A stretch of 64,000 bases of DNA from NCBI GenBank assembly GCA_024400635.1, contig JAKSMI010000001.1, positions 708,877 through 772,876 on the forward strand, in the 5' to 3' direction. Below the pieces are notes generated by a model. The model saw only the letters and a program-made list of their open reading frames with translations, did not search any database and had not been told where the DNA came from. The DNA comes from Bacteroidales bacterium. GTDB lineage: Bacteria > Bacteroidota > Bacteroidia > Bacteroidales > WCHB1-69. Shown piece by piece: positions 8,120 to 16,672 of the stretch. A program made the translations under genes and the position numbers. Each line of letters opens with the position of its first letter. Position 1 is the first letter of the stretch.

Positions 8120-8383
8120 ATGGCTCATAAAAAAGGTGTCGGTAGTTCACAGAACGGTCGTGAATCCCAAAGCAAGCGCTTGGGCGTTAAGATTTTTGGT
8201 GGTCAATTTGCCAAAGCTGGCAACATCATCATCCGCCAAAGAGGAACTGTTCACAATCCTGGTTTGAATGTTGGTATGGGCAAAGATCATACGCTTTTCG
8301 CATTGATCGATGGTACCGTTACTTTCAAAAGAGGTAGAAATGGAAAATCTTTTGTTTCTGTACAGCCAATTGCAGAAGCATAA
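8120..8383 (+). CDS. rpmA: 50S ribosomal protein L27
   Basis: An 87-residue protein beginning [24 protein letters not shown], the conserved N terminus that reaches toward the peptidyl transferase centre. There is no N-terminal extension of the type removed by the Firmicutes protease Prp. It is second in the rplU operon, and a strong terminator follows. Confidence 0.97.
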   Translation: MAHKKGVGSSQNGRESQSKRLGVKIFGGQFAKAGNIIIRQRGTVHNPGLNVGMGKDHTLFALIDGTVTFKRGRNGKSFVSVQPIAEA

Positions 8384-8410
8384 TTTTTTGTTCATAATGT
8401 TTGATTGGAA

Positions 8411-8433
8411 AAACCACTCTTCGAGTGGTTTTT
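8411..8433 (+). terminator. Terminator of rplU-rpmA
   Basis: A 10-bp stem AAAACCACTC/GAGTGGTTTT with a TTC loop, continuing into a run of Ts. It also lies directly beyond the stop of the leftward xseA gene and may act in both directions. Confidence 0.88.
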
Positions 8434-9690
8434 TTATTTCACTTCGCTCGTCAACTCGCCGCCGTAAAACTTTGTCGTCAGTAAATCACCAGGCTTCGCA
8501 TCTTTGGCGCTCATCAGCACTTTCCCATTGGAATAGGTAATGCTGTAACCCCGCTTCAGCACCTGGTCGGGGTGTAAAAGTGCGACCTTTTCTTCCAGCG
8601 TTTTGATCTTTTCCTTATTCATCAATAAAAATTGCTTGATGAACAGTTGCATTATATTTTGCATACTATCAAGCCTGCTTCTTTCCTGATCAATAATTTT
8701 GAAAGAAAACAATCGCTGTTGAATCTTCAGCTGCTCCAAGTTCTGTTTTTGCTGCTGTAAAATATCCAAAGTACTACGATAGATTCTGTCTTTAAATTCC
8801 TCAACTTGTATTGAAAAATTATGAAAATGCTGAATTAAAAAATAAGCAACCTCGGTAGGTGTAATCTTATTGGCATAAGAAACCATATCCGTAACGCTTT
8901 CATTGGTGGAATGACCAATACCGGAAATGACAGGTATCGGGAAAGTGGCGACAACTGAAGCCAAGGCATAATCATCGTAGCAACTCATACCCACATCGCC
9001 CCCGCCACCGCGAATAATTGCCACACAGTCAAAACTATCCAAACGCTTTTTTATTTTCTCCAGCTGTTCCGTAATGGTTATGATTGCCTTCTCGCCTTGT
9101 AATACCGAAGGAAACAATTCAGTTTCAAAACAATAATTCCAATTGTTCTGTTGCAAAGTCACCATGAAATCGCTATAACCCTTACTGGTTTCCACCGAGA
9201 TGACGGCAATACGCTTGGGTAATAGCGGCATTTTTTTCTCCTTATTAGCAGTAAAAATGCCTTCCTTTTTCAGCCGGGCAATGACTGCCAATCGGTTTTT
9301 CATCAACTCGCCCAAAGTATAAGTCGGCTCAATATCCTGAATATATAAGGCCAAACCATACTGCGGACTGAATTCAACCGTTGCGAGACACAAAATCTTG
9401 ATATTATCGGAGATAGGCTCGCCAGTAATCTTCAGGAACTTGGCATTGATATCCTCATATTGCGACTTCCAAATGACAGCTCTGAATGTGGTTACAATCT
9501 TGTCGCCCTCCTTCTCCACCAATTCCGGAAAACAATGCCCAGAATGCGGATAACGATTCAACTTTATCATTTCCGCCTTGATGTAATAAGCCTTTGTATA
9601 ATTCTTATTGATTATCGATTTCAGACTTTTGCAAATTTCCGAAAGCGAATATACGGGCCTGTCGTTGAAAGTTTCGCGCTGGTTTTCCAC
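8434..9690 (-). CDS. xseA: Exodeoxyribonuclease VII large subunit
   Basis: A 418-residue protein with an N-terminal OB fold (about 15-115) and the catalytic domain with the signatures KRIAVISVETSKGYSDF, RGGGGDVGMSCYDDYALA and ISGIGHSTNESVTDMVSY, followed by a long coiled coil and a C-terminal GYSITY segment. With XseB it degrades single-stranded DNA to acid-soluble oligonucleotides. xseB is not directly downstream; the gene ends at the rpmA terminator. The start codon is GTG (9690-9688), sharing one base with the pyrC stop (TAGTG), so translation is probably coupled. Confidence 0.93.
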   Translation of the reverse strand: MENQRETFNDRPVYSLSEICKSLKSIINKNYTKAYYIKAEMIKLNRYPHSGHCFPELVEKEGDKIVTTFRAVIWKSQYEDINAKFLKITGEPISDNIKILCLATVEFSPQYGLALYIQDIEPTYTLGELMKNRLAVIARLKKEGIFTANKEKKMPLLPKRIAVISVETSKGYSDFMVTLQQNNWNYCFETELFPSVLQGEKAIITITEQLEKIKKRLDSFDCVAIIRGGGGDVGMSCYDDYALASVVATFPIPVISGIGHSTNESVTDMVSYANKITPTEVAYFLIQHFHNFSIQVEEFKDRIYRSTLDILQQQKQNLEQLKIQQRLFSFKIIDQERSRLDSMQNIMQLFIKQFLLMNKEKIKTLEEKVALLHPDQVLKRGYSITYSNGKVLMSAKDAKPGDLLTTKFYGGELTSEVK

Positions 9691-10877
9691 TAAAAAATCC
9701 TTCCTTTGCTAATGGTGTTGACAACCTTCCCATAGACCTTCCACCCGTCAAAAGGTGTGTTATGACTTTTGGATTTCAATTCCGCGGAATTAATGGTGAA
9801 CTCATGGTCAAGGTCGGCAATGACAAGGTCAGCCTGGCAACCGGCAACTATACGGCCCTTGTTCAATTTCATCATCTTAGACGGATTAGTGGACATCAAC
9901 TGCATCAACTTATTAAGTGAAACAAAGCCGCCTTTAACCAATTTGGTATAGCAAAGTGGAAAAGCCAATTCCAGACCAATCATTCCAGGCGAACCGTTAC
10001 GTTTGTCTTCGGTGGTATGAGGAGCGTGATCCGTTGCAATAGCACAAACAACATCCTCCTGAATAGCCTTGATTAAGGCATCGATATCATCTTGTTCGCG
10101 GAAAGGTGGATTAACGCGGTAGTGGTTCACTTCGGCACCCGTAGCCATCAAATGGTGAGGTGTCACTTCACAACTCACTGCTACGCCCCTCGCCTGCGCA
10201 TCAGCGATGGCCTGAATGGCTTCCTTGGTACTGACATGACAGAAATGAATTCTTCCGTTGGTCATTTCGCACAGTCGAATATCTCTGAAAGTCATGCTAT
10301 TTTCGGCCTGCCGCATATCCGTGGCACTGTAACGACTGTCCTCGGCATGACATTGGATGGTAATATTCTTTTCTTTGCAGATATTAAAAATCTCCTCCAT
10401 CAAAGCTTCGTCCTGAACACCTTTACCATCATCCGTGACAAAGAGAATTTCATCTTTTTTCAGTGTTTTCAACGCTTCAATATCCTTGCCTTCGAGATTC
10501 TTGGTCATACTCAGTGTTTGGTTGGCATATATCATGCCGACTTCAGCAACACGACGTTCCACATCCTTCACCAACTCGATGGTACTGCAGCAAGGCTTGG
10601 TATTGGGCATCAAGTTGACAGCGGTATAGCCACCCGCAATGGCGGCGGCACTACCTGTAAATACGTCTTCCTTATGTGTAAGACCCGGATCACGGAAATG
10701 CACGTGCAAGTCTGTGAATGCTGGCAGTAAATAATAATTTTTCTGCGAAAAATCAAGAAGTTCATCTCCAGAAGGCTGCAGGTTTTGGCCGACTTCACAG
10801 ATTTTATCTTCTTTAATACGCACATCACCGACAAAATCCTGGAGATCATCGACAATATGAATGTTTTTTATCAGCAT
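9690..10877 (-). CDS. pyrC: Dihydroorotase
   Basis: A 395-residue amidohydrolase that interconverts carbamoyl-aspartate and dihydroorotate in pyrimidine synthesis. The metal-binding DLHVHFRDPG (H58, H60), GGYTAVNLMPNTKP, the histidine-containing IHFCHVS strand, and IATDHAPHT (catalytic Asp) are intact. The frame stays open into the upstream tRNA, but the start is ATG 10877, where MLIKNIHIVDD begins the family N terminus. It overlaps xseA by one base. A hairpin separates it from tRNA-Gly, and no separate promoter box is seen, so it may depend on read-through from the ychF transcript. Confidence 0.93.
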   Translation of the reverse strand: MLIKNIHIVDDLQDFVGDVRIKEDKICEVGQNLQPSGDELLDFSQKNYYLLPAFTDLHVHFRDPGLTHKEDVFTGSAAAIAGGYTAVNLMPNTKPCCSTIELVKDVERRVAEVGMIYANQTLSMTKNLEGKDIEALKTLKKDEILFVTDDGKGVQDEALMEEIFNICKEKNITIQCHAEDSRYSATDMRQAENSMTFRDIRLCEMTNGRIHFCHVSTKEAIQAIADAQARGVAVSCEVTPHHLMATGAEVNHYRVNPPFREQDDIDALIKAIQEDVVCAIATDHAPHTTEDKRNGSPGMIGLELAFPLCYTKLVKGGFVSLNKLMQLMSTNPSKMMKLNKGRIVAGCQADLVIADLDHEFTINSAELKSKSHNTPFDGWKVYGKVVNTISKGRIF

Positions 10878-10897
10878 AATTGAAAATAATTTTGGCA

Positions 10898-10925
10898 AAG
10901 CGTCCAACCAAAAGGCTGGACGCTT
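10898..10925 (-). terminator. Hairpin between tRNA-Gly and pyrC
   Basis: Stem AAGCGTCCA/TGGACGCTT with two further inner pairs. It is only weakly T-rich on the downstream side. It may end the tRNA transcript, attenuate pyrC, or mark the tRNA 3' trailer. Confidence 0.55.
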
Positions 10926-10936
10926 GAACAAGTTTG

Positions 10937-11009
10937 AGCGGTAAACGGGGTTCGAACCCGCGACCTGCGGCTTGGGAAGCCGCCGCTCTACCAACTGAGC
11001 TATTACCGC
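10937..11009 (-). tRNA. tRNA-Gly(CCC)
   Basis: A 73-base cloverleaf on the minus strand. Acceptor GCGGTAA/TTACCGC with U73; D stem GCTC/GAGC; anticodon stem GCGGC/GCCGC around loop TTCCCAA (anticodon CCC); T arm GCGGG-TTCGAAC-CCCGT. CCA is not encoded. It starts six bases after the ychF stop codon and is probably cut out of the ychF-pyrC transcript. Confidence 0.95.
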
Positions 11010-11015
11010 TTTGTA

Positions 11016-12113
11016 TTATACATTAAAACGTATATGCAAGATGTCGCCATCCTGCACTTCGTAATTCTTACCTTCCACCGACAACTTGCCAGCTTCCTTG
11101 CATTTCAACTCCGAACCCAACTGCACCAGATCAGCATACTTGATAACCTCGGCACGAATAAAACCCCTTTCCAAGTCGCTATGGATAGCGCCCGCCGCCT
11201 GCGGTGCCAACATTCCCTTGCGAATAGTCCATGCACGGTTTTCTTTACCACCGACGGTAAAAAACGATATCAGATTCAGCATTTTGTAAGCGGCACGAAT
11301 AACCTTGTTCACGCCAGGTTCGGTCAAACCCACATCTTCCAAAAAAACCTTTCTGTCATCTTCGCTATCCAACTCGGCGATTTCAGATTCGATTTTACCA
11401 GCGATGACAAGCAGTTCGGCATCCTTATCTTTCAGATATTCTCTAACACTATCAACGTATGCATTACCCTTGACAGCGTCTGTATCGTTGACATTGCACA
11501 CGAACATCATCGGCTTTTCGGTCAGCAACATCATATCGCTAACCACCGCCTTTTCTTCTGGCGTAGCTTCCAAAGTTCTGACATTCTGGAAGTTTTCAAG
11601 ATGATTTTTATATTTCAGAAGAATTTCATAGTCGCGTTTGGCAGTTTTGTCGCCAACTTTAGCAGCTTTTTCAACCTTTTGCAATTTACGGTTAATTTGT
11701 TCCAAATCCTTGACTTGCAATTCAAAATCAATGATTTCGATATCTCTAACAGGGTCAATGGATCCTTCTACATGAGGAAGATTTTCATTATCGAAGCAGC
11801 GAAGGACATGAATCAAAGCATCACAAAGACGCACATCGGCCAAGAAGCCGTTGCCGATACCTTCGCCTTGGCTGGCTCCTTTAGCAAGACCTGGAATGTC
11901 AACAACATCTAACGTGGCATAAATCAATTTGTCGGCTTTAACAAAAGTGTCAATATTTGCCAAACGAGCATCAGGAACGGGACAAACGCCAATGTTCGAT
12001 TTATTGGTACTGTATGCAAAATCTGTAACTGCCGCTTTAGTATTCGAGATACAGTTAAACATTGTAGTTTTTCCAGAGTTGGTTAGGCCAACGATTCCAC
12101 ACTTCAATCCCAT
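11016..12113 (-). CDS. ychF: Redox-regulated ATPase YchF (Obg family)
   Basis: A 365-residue P-loop protein of the Obg-like family with altered specificity (ATP over GTP). It has Walker A GLTNSGKTT (residues 9-17), the switch segment DVVDIPGLAKGASQGEGIGN, and the C-terminal TGS-type domain ending LHIRFNV. It binds ribosomes and affects the oxidative-stress response in other bacteria. The length is typical. Downstream are tRNA-Gly and pyrC; the nifU-type gene lies 27 bases upstream in the same direction. Confidence 0.94.
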   Translation of the reverse strand: MGLKCGIVGLTNSGKTTMFNCISNTKAAVTDFAYSTNKSNIGVCPVPDARLANIDTFVKADKLIYATLDVVDIPGLAKGASQGEGIGNGFLADVRLCDALIHVLRCFDNENLPHVEGSIDPVRDIEIIDFELQVKDLEQINRKLQKVEKAAKVGDKTAKRDYEILLKYKNHLENFQNVRTLEATPEEKAVVSDMMLLTEKPMMFVCNVNDTDAVKGNAYVDSVREYLKDKDAELLVIAGKIESEIAELDSEDDRKVFLEDVGLTEPGVNKVIRAAYKMLNLISFFTVGGKENRAWTIRKGMLAPQAAGAIHSDLERGFIRAEVIKYADLVQLGSELKCKEAGKLSVEGKNYEVQDGDILHIRFNV

Positions 12114-12140
12114 TATTGTAAAAGGTTAATGTTCGATGAA

Positions 12141-12389
12141 TTAAAATCCTAAAATAACGTCCTCAACATGATCAACTTCAGGCAAATATTGCTTCAATGT
12201 CTGTTCAACCCCGTTTTTGAGTGTCATTTTAGCGTGTGGGCAAGTGCCACAAGCACCCTGTAATTTCACTTTCACCACATTTTCTGGCGTAAGTTCAATG
12301 AATTCTATATCTCCACCATCCTGCTGCAAATAGGGACGAATCTGCATGATGATGGATTTAACTTTCTGTTCCAAAGTCGGAGTTTCCAT
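12141..12389 (-). CDS. NifU C-terminal-domain iron-sulfur scaffold protein
   Basis: An 82-residue protein consisting only of the NifU C-terminal (Nfu) domain. The pattern IRPYLQQDGGDIEFIEL and the cluster-binding CGTCPHAKMTLKNGVE are clear. Such proteins carry a 4Fe-4S cluster at a dimer interface and pass it to apo-enzymes. The ATG at 12389 is chosen over an in-frame ATG ten codons upstream, because METPTLEQKV matches relatives and the upstream residues fall in the leader. A promoter box lies directly upstream. Confidence 0.88.
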   Translation of the reverse strand: METPTLEQKVKSIIMQIRPYLQQDGGDIEFIELTPENVVKVKLQGACGTCPHAKMTLKNGVEQTLKQYLPEVDHVEDVILGF

Positions 12390-12406
12390 GTTTCTTTTTT
12401 TAGGAA

Positions 12407-12416
12407 TGCAAAAATA
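12407..12416 (-). promoter_or_regulatory. Promoter box of the nifU-type gene
   Basis: TATTTTTGCA on the minus strand, 17 bases before the ATG. It probably drives nifU-type gene, ychF, tRNA-Gly, pyrC and xseA. Confidence 0.7.
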
Positions 12417-12703
12417 CAAATTTTTTTATTGGCGTACGAAAAAAATATAATGTACCCCAAAATTGAGAGAGGTTGTTAAAGTGAAAAAAAGTACTTTTGC
12501 GGTACATATTAAAGGGAACTTCTAATTAAAACTATATTGATTTTTCAGTAATATAAAACATAAAATAGCACAATTTTCGTCATTATATTTTCTGTTTTGT
12601 TAAAAAAATATCAATTGGGCAGAATCAATATTTTCGAGCATATTCCAGAAGCAATATGCCTTTTCACCTCAACCTACTTTTTAATAAAAAATTGATATAA
12701 ATA

Positions 12704-12736
12704 TTTGATAATCAAATAATTATTTGTATATTTGCA
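12704..12736 (+). promoter_or_regulatory. Canonical promoter with no intact gene
   Basis: TTTG at 12704-12707, exactly 19 bases, then TATATTTGCA at 12727-12736: both elements of the Bacteroidota consensus at ideal spacing. The TTTG lies in a near-palindrome (ATTTGATAATCAAAT, 12703-12717). Confidence 0.7.
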
Positions 12737-12757
12737 GAAAATTTCAACGACATTAAA

Positions 12758-12900
12758 ATGAGAAAGCAAACCTACAAACGGACTGGAAACTGCGGATTCT
12801 CGTGCGAAACACCCGCAAAGAGAACAAGACCATCAATGAGGGGTGCGACAGCGAACTTTGGAACGATGAAGAATGTAAGGCGAAAATGACAAAGACGTAA
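12758..12900 (+). pseudogene. Short coding remnant, frame-shifted
   Basis: An ATG at 12758, 21 bases behind a complete promoter, opens a 43-codon frame (stop 12887-12889) beginning MRKQTYKRTGNC. The codon pattern is more convincing in another frame from about 12783 to the TAA at 12900 (WKLRILVRNTRKENKT and on). The stretch is visibly richer in G+C than the DNA around it. I read it as the frame-shifted start of a lost gene. No family is recognised. Confidence 0.35.
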
Positions 12901-13026
12901 GTCTTGAATTTTGATTTTTCTTGCAAGATTTGGAAGAATTTTTTCCAAAGATTGCATTTTGTGAAGGCGACAGGGCTAATTTCGCACCAAAACCTTTTTG
13001 TCTCGTTTCTGTCTCAGTAAAAACGA

Positions 13027-13064
13027 GAAAATCAGTAATTGTGGTTTACAAATTACTGATTTTC
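13027..13064 (-). terminator. Terminator of tRNA-Ser
   Basis: A perfect 14-bp inverted repeat GAAAATCAGTAATT/AATTACTGATTTTC with a ten-base loop, 20 bases beyond the tRNA 3' end. On the minus strand it is followed by a T-rich run (TCGTTTTTAC). Confidence 0.8.
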
Positions 13065-13083
13065 AACGCTTTTCGAACTTCTG

Positions 13084-13168
13084 CGGAGAGAGAGGGATTC
13101 GAACCCCCGGAGGTGTGAGCCTCAACGGTTTTCAAGACCGCCGCAATCGACCACTCTGCCATCTCTCC
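13084..13168 (-). tRNA. tRNA-Ser(UGA)
   Basis: An 85-base class II tRNA. Acceptor GGAGAGA/TCTCTCC with G73, anticodon stem-loop GGTC-TTGAAAA-CC with anticodon TGA, a long variable arm (GAGGCTCACACCTC) and T loop GGTTCGAATCC. CCA is not encoded. It reads leftward. Confidence 0.95.
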
Positions 13169-13171
13169 GCT

Positions 13172-13181
13172 TGCAAAAGTA
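13172..13181 (-). promoter_or_regulatory. Promoter box of tRNA-Ser
   Basis: TACTTTTGCA on the minus strand, three bases before the tRNA 5' end. Confidence 0.7.
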
Positions 13182-13194
13182 CAAAAATTTTCAT

Positions 13195-13216
13195 TTGATG
13201 CAACCCCCTGCATCAA
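13195..13216 (-). terminator. Hairpin spanning the murC stop codon
   Basis: Perfect 8-bp stem TTGATGCA/TGCATCAA with loop ACCCCC. The murC stop TGA (13215-13213) lies inside the right arm. On the minus strand it is followed by an A/T-rich run, so it is likely the terminator of the aroC-porE-murC operon. Confidence 0.6.
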
Positions 13217-14589
13217 TTAATGCGAAAATTTTTTTCAATCTGTGGAACCAAGCGGTCAATATTGCCGGCACCCATGGTCAACAACACTTCCGGACGGTGA
13301 GTATTTAGATAATCAACAACTTGATTGTCAGGAATTAATATTTTTTTCTTACAGTTTATCTGATCCAATAAGAATTGGGAATCAATACCTGGAATGGGCA
13401 ATTCTCGCGCTGGATAAATATTCAGCAATATCACTTCATCAAGCATTGATAGGACTTCTGCGAATTGCGGAGCGAAATCACGGGTGCGAGTATAGAGGTG
13501 CGGCTGAAAAATACCACAAATCTTTTTGCCTGGATAAATATTTCTAACCGCCGACAGAAATGAGCGCAGTTCTTCTGGATGGTGTGCGTAATCATCGATA
13601 TATACAAAATCAGGACGCTCAATGCGATAGTCAAAACGCCGTTTCACTCCATTGAACAATGATAAACGGGCTGCCATCTGCCGTGCATCAAACGGTAACG
13701 ACATGGTCTCGCAAAATTCACGGCACGAAGCAAAGGCAGCCACCGCGTTCAGCACATTGTAATTTCCTGAAACTGAAAGATGCACATGAATTTTTCCATC
13801 TTCATAATTTAAAATGAAATCAGCGGAATTGGGATGCAACGCAATATCGGTGGCATAATAATCGCAATCTTCTTGCAAACCATAGGTTTTTTTATTCTGA
13901 TGATTGATGTCGTCAGCAATTTTTTCATTGACGACAACACAATTTTTCACTTGATTGGCAAATTGCTGAAAACTCAATTCCAGCTGTTCTTTTTTGCCAT
14001 AAATGTCCAAGTGGTCAGCATCCATGGATGTGATGACGGCCACTTTGGGGTAAAGTGTCAAGAAAGACCTGTCAAATTCATCGGCCTCCACCACCATCAG
14101 TTCGGCATCAGCCTCAATGACAACATTGGCATTGAAATTCTTAGCCACGCCACCAATGAATGCCAATTGTTGATGAGCTTCATCCATTACCGTCGCGGTC
14201 ATCGCCGTCGTAGTAGTTTTGCCGTGGGTTCCCGCAATGGCAATTGTTGGCAGTTTGGCACTGACGAATCCCAAAACCACAGAACGTTTGCACATCAAAA
14301 AATCGTGTTCTAAAAAATATCGATATTCCTTGTGTTCTTTTGGAATTGCTGGTGTATATACCACAAAATCAATATTTTGCGGTATTTTAGAAATATTTTC
14401 ATCGTAATGGATTTCAGCACCTAAATCAGAAAGATAATCGGTAAGGGCCGTACGAGTCAAATCGTAACCGTAAACCTTACATCCTTGCTGCAGGAAATAG
14501 CGTGCCAATCCGCTCATTCCAATGCCGCCAATGCCTAAAAAGTAAATATTAGCATTTTTAAGATTTATGTTTTCCAAACTTTGATTCAT
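13213..14589 (-). CDS. murC: UDP-N-acetylmuramate-L-alanine ligase
   Basis: A 458-residue Mur ligase that adds L-alanine to UDP-MurNAc, the first peptide step of peptidoglycan synthesis. The N-terminal Rossmann loop GIGGIGMSGLA, ATP-binding AGTHGKTTTTA, MDADHLDIYG and DDYAHHPEELRSFL are intact. It lies outside any division-wall cluster: no murG, ftsQ or ftsZ neighbours. It is the last gene after the porE-like gene (16 bp gap). Mpl-type ligases are related, but the motifs and length fit MurC better. Whether a second murC exists elsewhere cannot be seen here. Confidence 0.88.
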   Translation of the reverse strand: MNQSLENINLKNANIYFLGIGGIGMSGLARYFLQQGCKVYGYDLTRTALTDYLSDLGAEIHYDENISKIPQNIDFVVYTPAIPKEHKEYRYFLEHDFLMCKRSVVLGFVSAKLPTIAIAGTHGKTTTTAMTATVMDEAHQQLAFIGGVAKNFNANVVIEADAELMVVEADEFDRSFLTLYPKVAVITSMDADHLDIYGKKEQLELSFQQFANQVKNCVVVNEKIADDINHQNKKTYGLQEDCDYYATDIALHPNSADFILNYEDGKIHVHLSVSGNYNVLNAVAAFASCREFCETMSLPFDARQMAARLSLFNGVKRRFDYRIERPDFVYIDDYAHHPEELRSFLSAVRNIYPGKKICGIFQPHLYTRTRDFAPQFAEVLSMLDEVILLNIYPARELPIPGIDSQFLLDQINCKKKILIPDNQVVDYLNTHRPEVLLTMGAGNIDRLVPQIEKNFRIN

Positions 14590-14605
14590 AATAATGATGA
14601 ATATT

Positions 14606-16672
14606 TTACTTAGCTAAAATAACGAAAACAGTGCGTCGGTTTTTTGCGCGTCCGGCGGCAGTATTATTGTCGGCGATGGGTTTTGATTCGCCATAACCTT
14701 TGTATTTCAAACGGTTCGAATCCACATTCTGACTTAATACGTAATCGTATACAGACTTTGCACGTTCCTCCGACAGCTTCTGATTGGATTTGTCATCACC
14801 GATATTGTCGGTGTGACCTTGGATTTCGACTTTAACCGTGGGATTTTCATTCAAGAATTCAATAAAAAGATCTATGATTCGTTTGGAATTATCGTCAAGT
14901 GAAAAATCATTGGTGGAAAAATTGATGTCGTGGAGATCGCAAACCTTGCCGACTTCCACTTTTTTCACTTCAGCATCATTTGTAATGACGGGTTGGCTTT
15001 GCTGCTCGACAGTGATCATTTTAGTGTCGAAGGAGTGTCCTTCTTTTTTTACATTGACAATCAGATTTTCCGGTTTTTCCTTATTGACTTCCGCCGCAAT
15101 AGCATATTGACCTGTGTTTGCGTTGACTTTGGCCTTGCTTATAACTTTAGACTCGGAGTTTCGCACCTCTACCACAGCATTTTCAATTTCGCCATCATCG
15201 GCTTCCACCTTACCCTTGATGATAATCATACTTTTTGGGCGGGCTGCTTCATAAAGTTCAAACTGGAAGATATCCCAAGACGTCGGACTAGTTTCGTTGG
15301 CATAAAGTTCTCCGACCAACTCGCCTTGGGCGGTATAGTGGTCAGAAGAGAAGTACCCTGTTTTACCATCAAGGCTAACGAAGAAATCGACTTCATCCCG
15401 TTCGGTATTGATAGGATGCCCAATATTGATAGGTTTTGACCATCTGCCTTTGTCGTCTATTTTAGCATAGAAGACATCCATGCCACCCATACCGTCGTGA
15501 CCGGAGGAGGAAAAGTAGAGCGTTTTGCTATCGGTGTGAAGGAATGGCGAACGCTCGTTACCGGCGGTGTTGATGGTTTGACCGAGATTGGTAGGTTTCT
15601 GCCATTCTCCGGCGGCGTTTTTACGGGAACACCAAATATCTGAACCGCCAAAGCCGCCGGGACGGTCGCTGGCAAAAAACAACATCTCGCCATCAGAACT
15701 CAACGACGGCTGCGATTCCCACGAGTCGTCGCGATTGATGCCACCACCCAACTTTTCGGGTGTTGTCCATTCGCCATCTATATAATATGAACAATACAAA
15801 TCATAGTTTGGATAATTTCCACCACCGATTCTTGCGGGTGTCATTCTTGAAAAAATCAGCATATCATTGCTCAGGTTGATAGTTGGGCTACCTTCATTGG
15901 TGGATACATTGAACGGCGTGGGAAGCGGTTCGCCCTTGCCGAAAGAACCATCACTGCGCTTTTTACTGTAACTGAAAAATTCCTTGTTAACCTTGTGCCC
16001 CTGTCCAAATGGCGAATTGTCGACAACATCCATACGACGAGTGAAATAAAAGCATTCGCCATCGGGAGAGACGGTTGCCAAATATTCATCATCTTTGGTA
16101 GAAATGCCTTTTACCGGTCTTGGCTCAAAAGGAACAGGATTACTCAAAATATGATCGTAAAACGAAGATTTGTCAATGATGATTTTCGCTTCGTCAAGAT
16201 ATTCCAACTTGGAAACCAAATCAGGATTGTCCAATAGCACCTGCGCGAATTTCTTCGCTTCAGAAAATCTTTCCATAATGTAAGAAAGTCTGGCTGCATA
16301 CATATTGTAATGTATCTTATAGTAAGGACAAATATTGTAAATAGCGTTGAAAGCGGCCAAAGCTTTTTCCGCATTCTGTTTTTTTACTTTGGTATCCAAT
16401 TCAAAATGATTCATTTCGAGTGGAAGATAGAAGGAGACCGCATAATAATATTGTGCTTCCAGATAATCTGGATTTTCAGCCAGCAACTCCTCATAGATTT
16501 CGACAGCCTCGGATTTTTTCCCTGATTTTTGAAATTCTCGGGCTTTCTTGTACATTTTTTCAGCCGTTTTTGAAGGATGCTGTTCACAAGGGTCGGCATC
16601 GTCTTGAGCGAAGCACCAGTTGCAGCAGCATACGCAAAGCAAAAACAACAATATCTTATACCAATTTCTCAT
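14606..16672 (-). CDS. PorE-like T9SS protein: TPR, WD40-like, CRD and OmpA domains
   Basis: A 688-residue exported protein (signal peptide to about A22). Domain order: TPR repeats (about 33-170), a PD40/WD40-like beta-propeller with repeats such as SPDGECFYFTRR, SSDGEMLFFASDRPGGFGGSDIW and LDGKTGYFSSDH (about 195-470), a carboxypeptidase-regulatory-like domain (about 485-565), and a C-terminal OmpA peptidoglycan-binding domain (INFSTNDFSLDD to GRAKNRRTVFV). This is the order and size of PorE, which anchors the type IX secretion machinery to peptidoglycan in Porphyromonas gingivalis. Related OmpA/PD40 proteins of unproven function also exist, so the PorE assignment is probable, not certain. 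Its ATG overlaps the aroC stop by four bases. Confidence 0.75.
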   Translation of the reverse strand: MRNWYKILLFLLCVCCCNWCFAQDDADPCEQHPSKTAEKMYKKAREFQKSGKKSEAVEIYEELLAENPDYLEAQYYYAVSFYLPLEMNHFELDTKVKKQNAEKALAAFNAIYNICPYYKIHYNMYAARLSYIMERFSEAKKFAQVLLDNPDLVSKLEYLDEAKIIIDKSSFYDHILSNPVPFEPRPVKGISTKDDEYLATVSPDGECFYFTRRMDVVDNSPFGQGHKVNKEFFSYSKKRSDGSFGKGEPLPTPFNVSTNEGSPTINLSNDMLIFSRMTPARIGGGNYPNYDLYCSYYIDGEWTTPEKLGGGINRDDSWESQPSLSSDGEMLFFASDRPGGFGGSDIWCSRKNAAGEWQKPTNLGQTINTAGNERSPFLHTDSKTLYFSSSGHDGMGGMDVFYAKIDDKGRWSKPINIGHPINTERDEVDFFVSLDGKTGYFSSDHYTAQGELVGELYANETSPTSWDIFQFELYEAARPKSMIIIKGKVEADDGEIENAVVEVRNSESKVISKAKVNANTGQYAIAAEVNKEKPENLIVNVKKEGHSFDTKMITVEQQSQPVITNDAEVKKVEVGKVCDLHDINFSTNDFSLDDNSKRIIDLFIEFLNENPTVKVEIQGHTDNIGDDKSNQKLSEERAKSVYDYVLSQNVDSNRLKYKGYGESKPIADNNTAAGRAKNRRTVFVILAK

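Larger units (their letters stand above)
12420..13026. other. Gene-poor AT-rich region with promoters and a coding remnant
   Basis: No intact gene of normal size is seen in these 600 bases. A TACTTTTGC box at 12492-12500 has no open frame behind it. A second, complete promoter (12704-12736) precedes a short frame-shifted remnant (12758-12900). A small inverted repeat TTTGGAA/TTCCAAA near 12928-12948 could end that transcript. The layout suggests the scar of a lost gene or mobile element. Confidence 0.5.

Noticed and set aside
10878..10994. N-terminal extension of dihydroorotase by 39 residues
   Set aside because: The extra codons run through the tRNA-Gly sequence and a hairpin; the family start matches ATG 10877.
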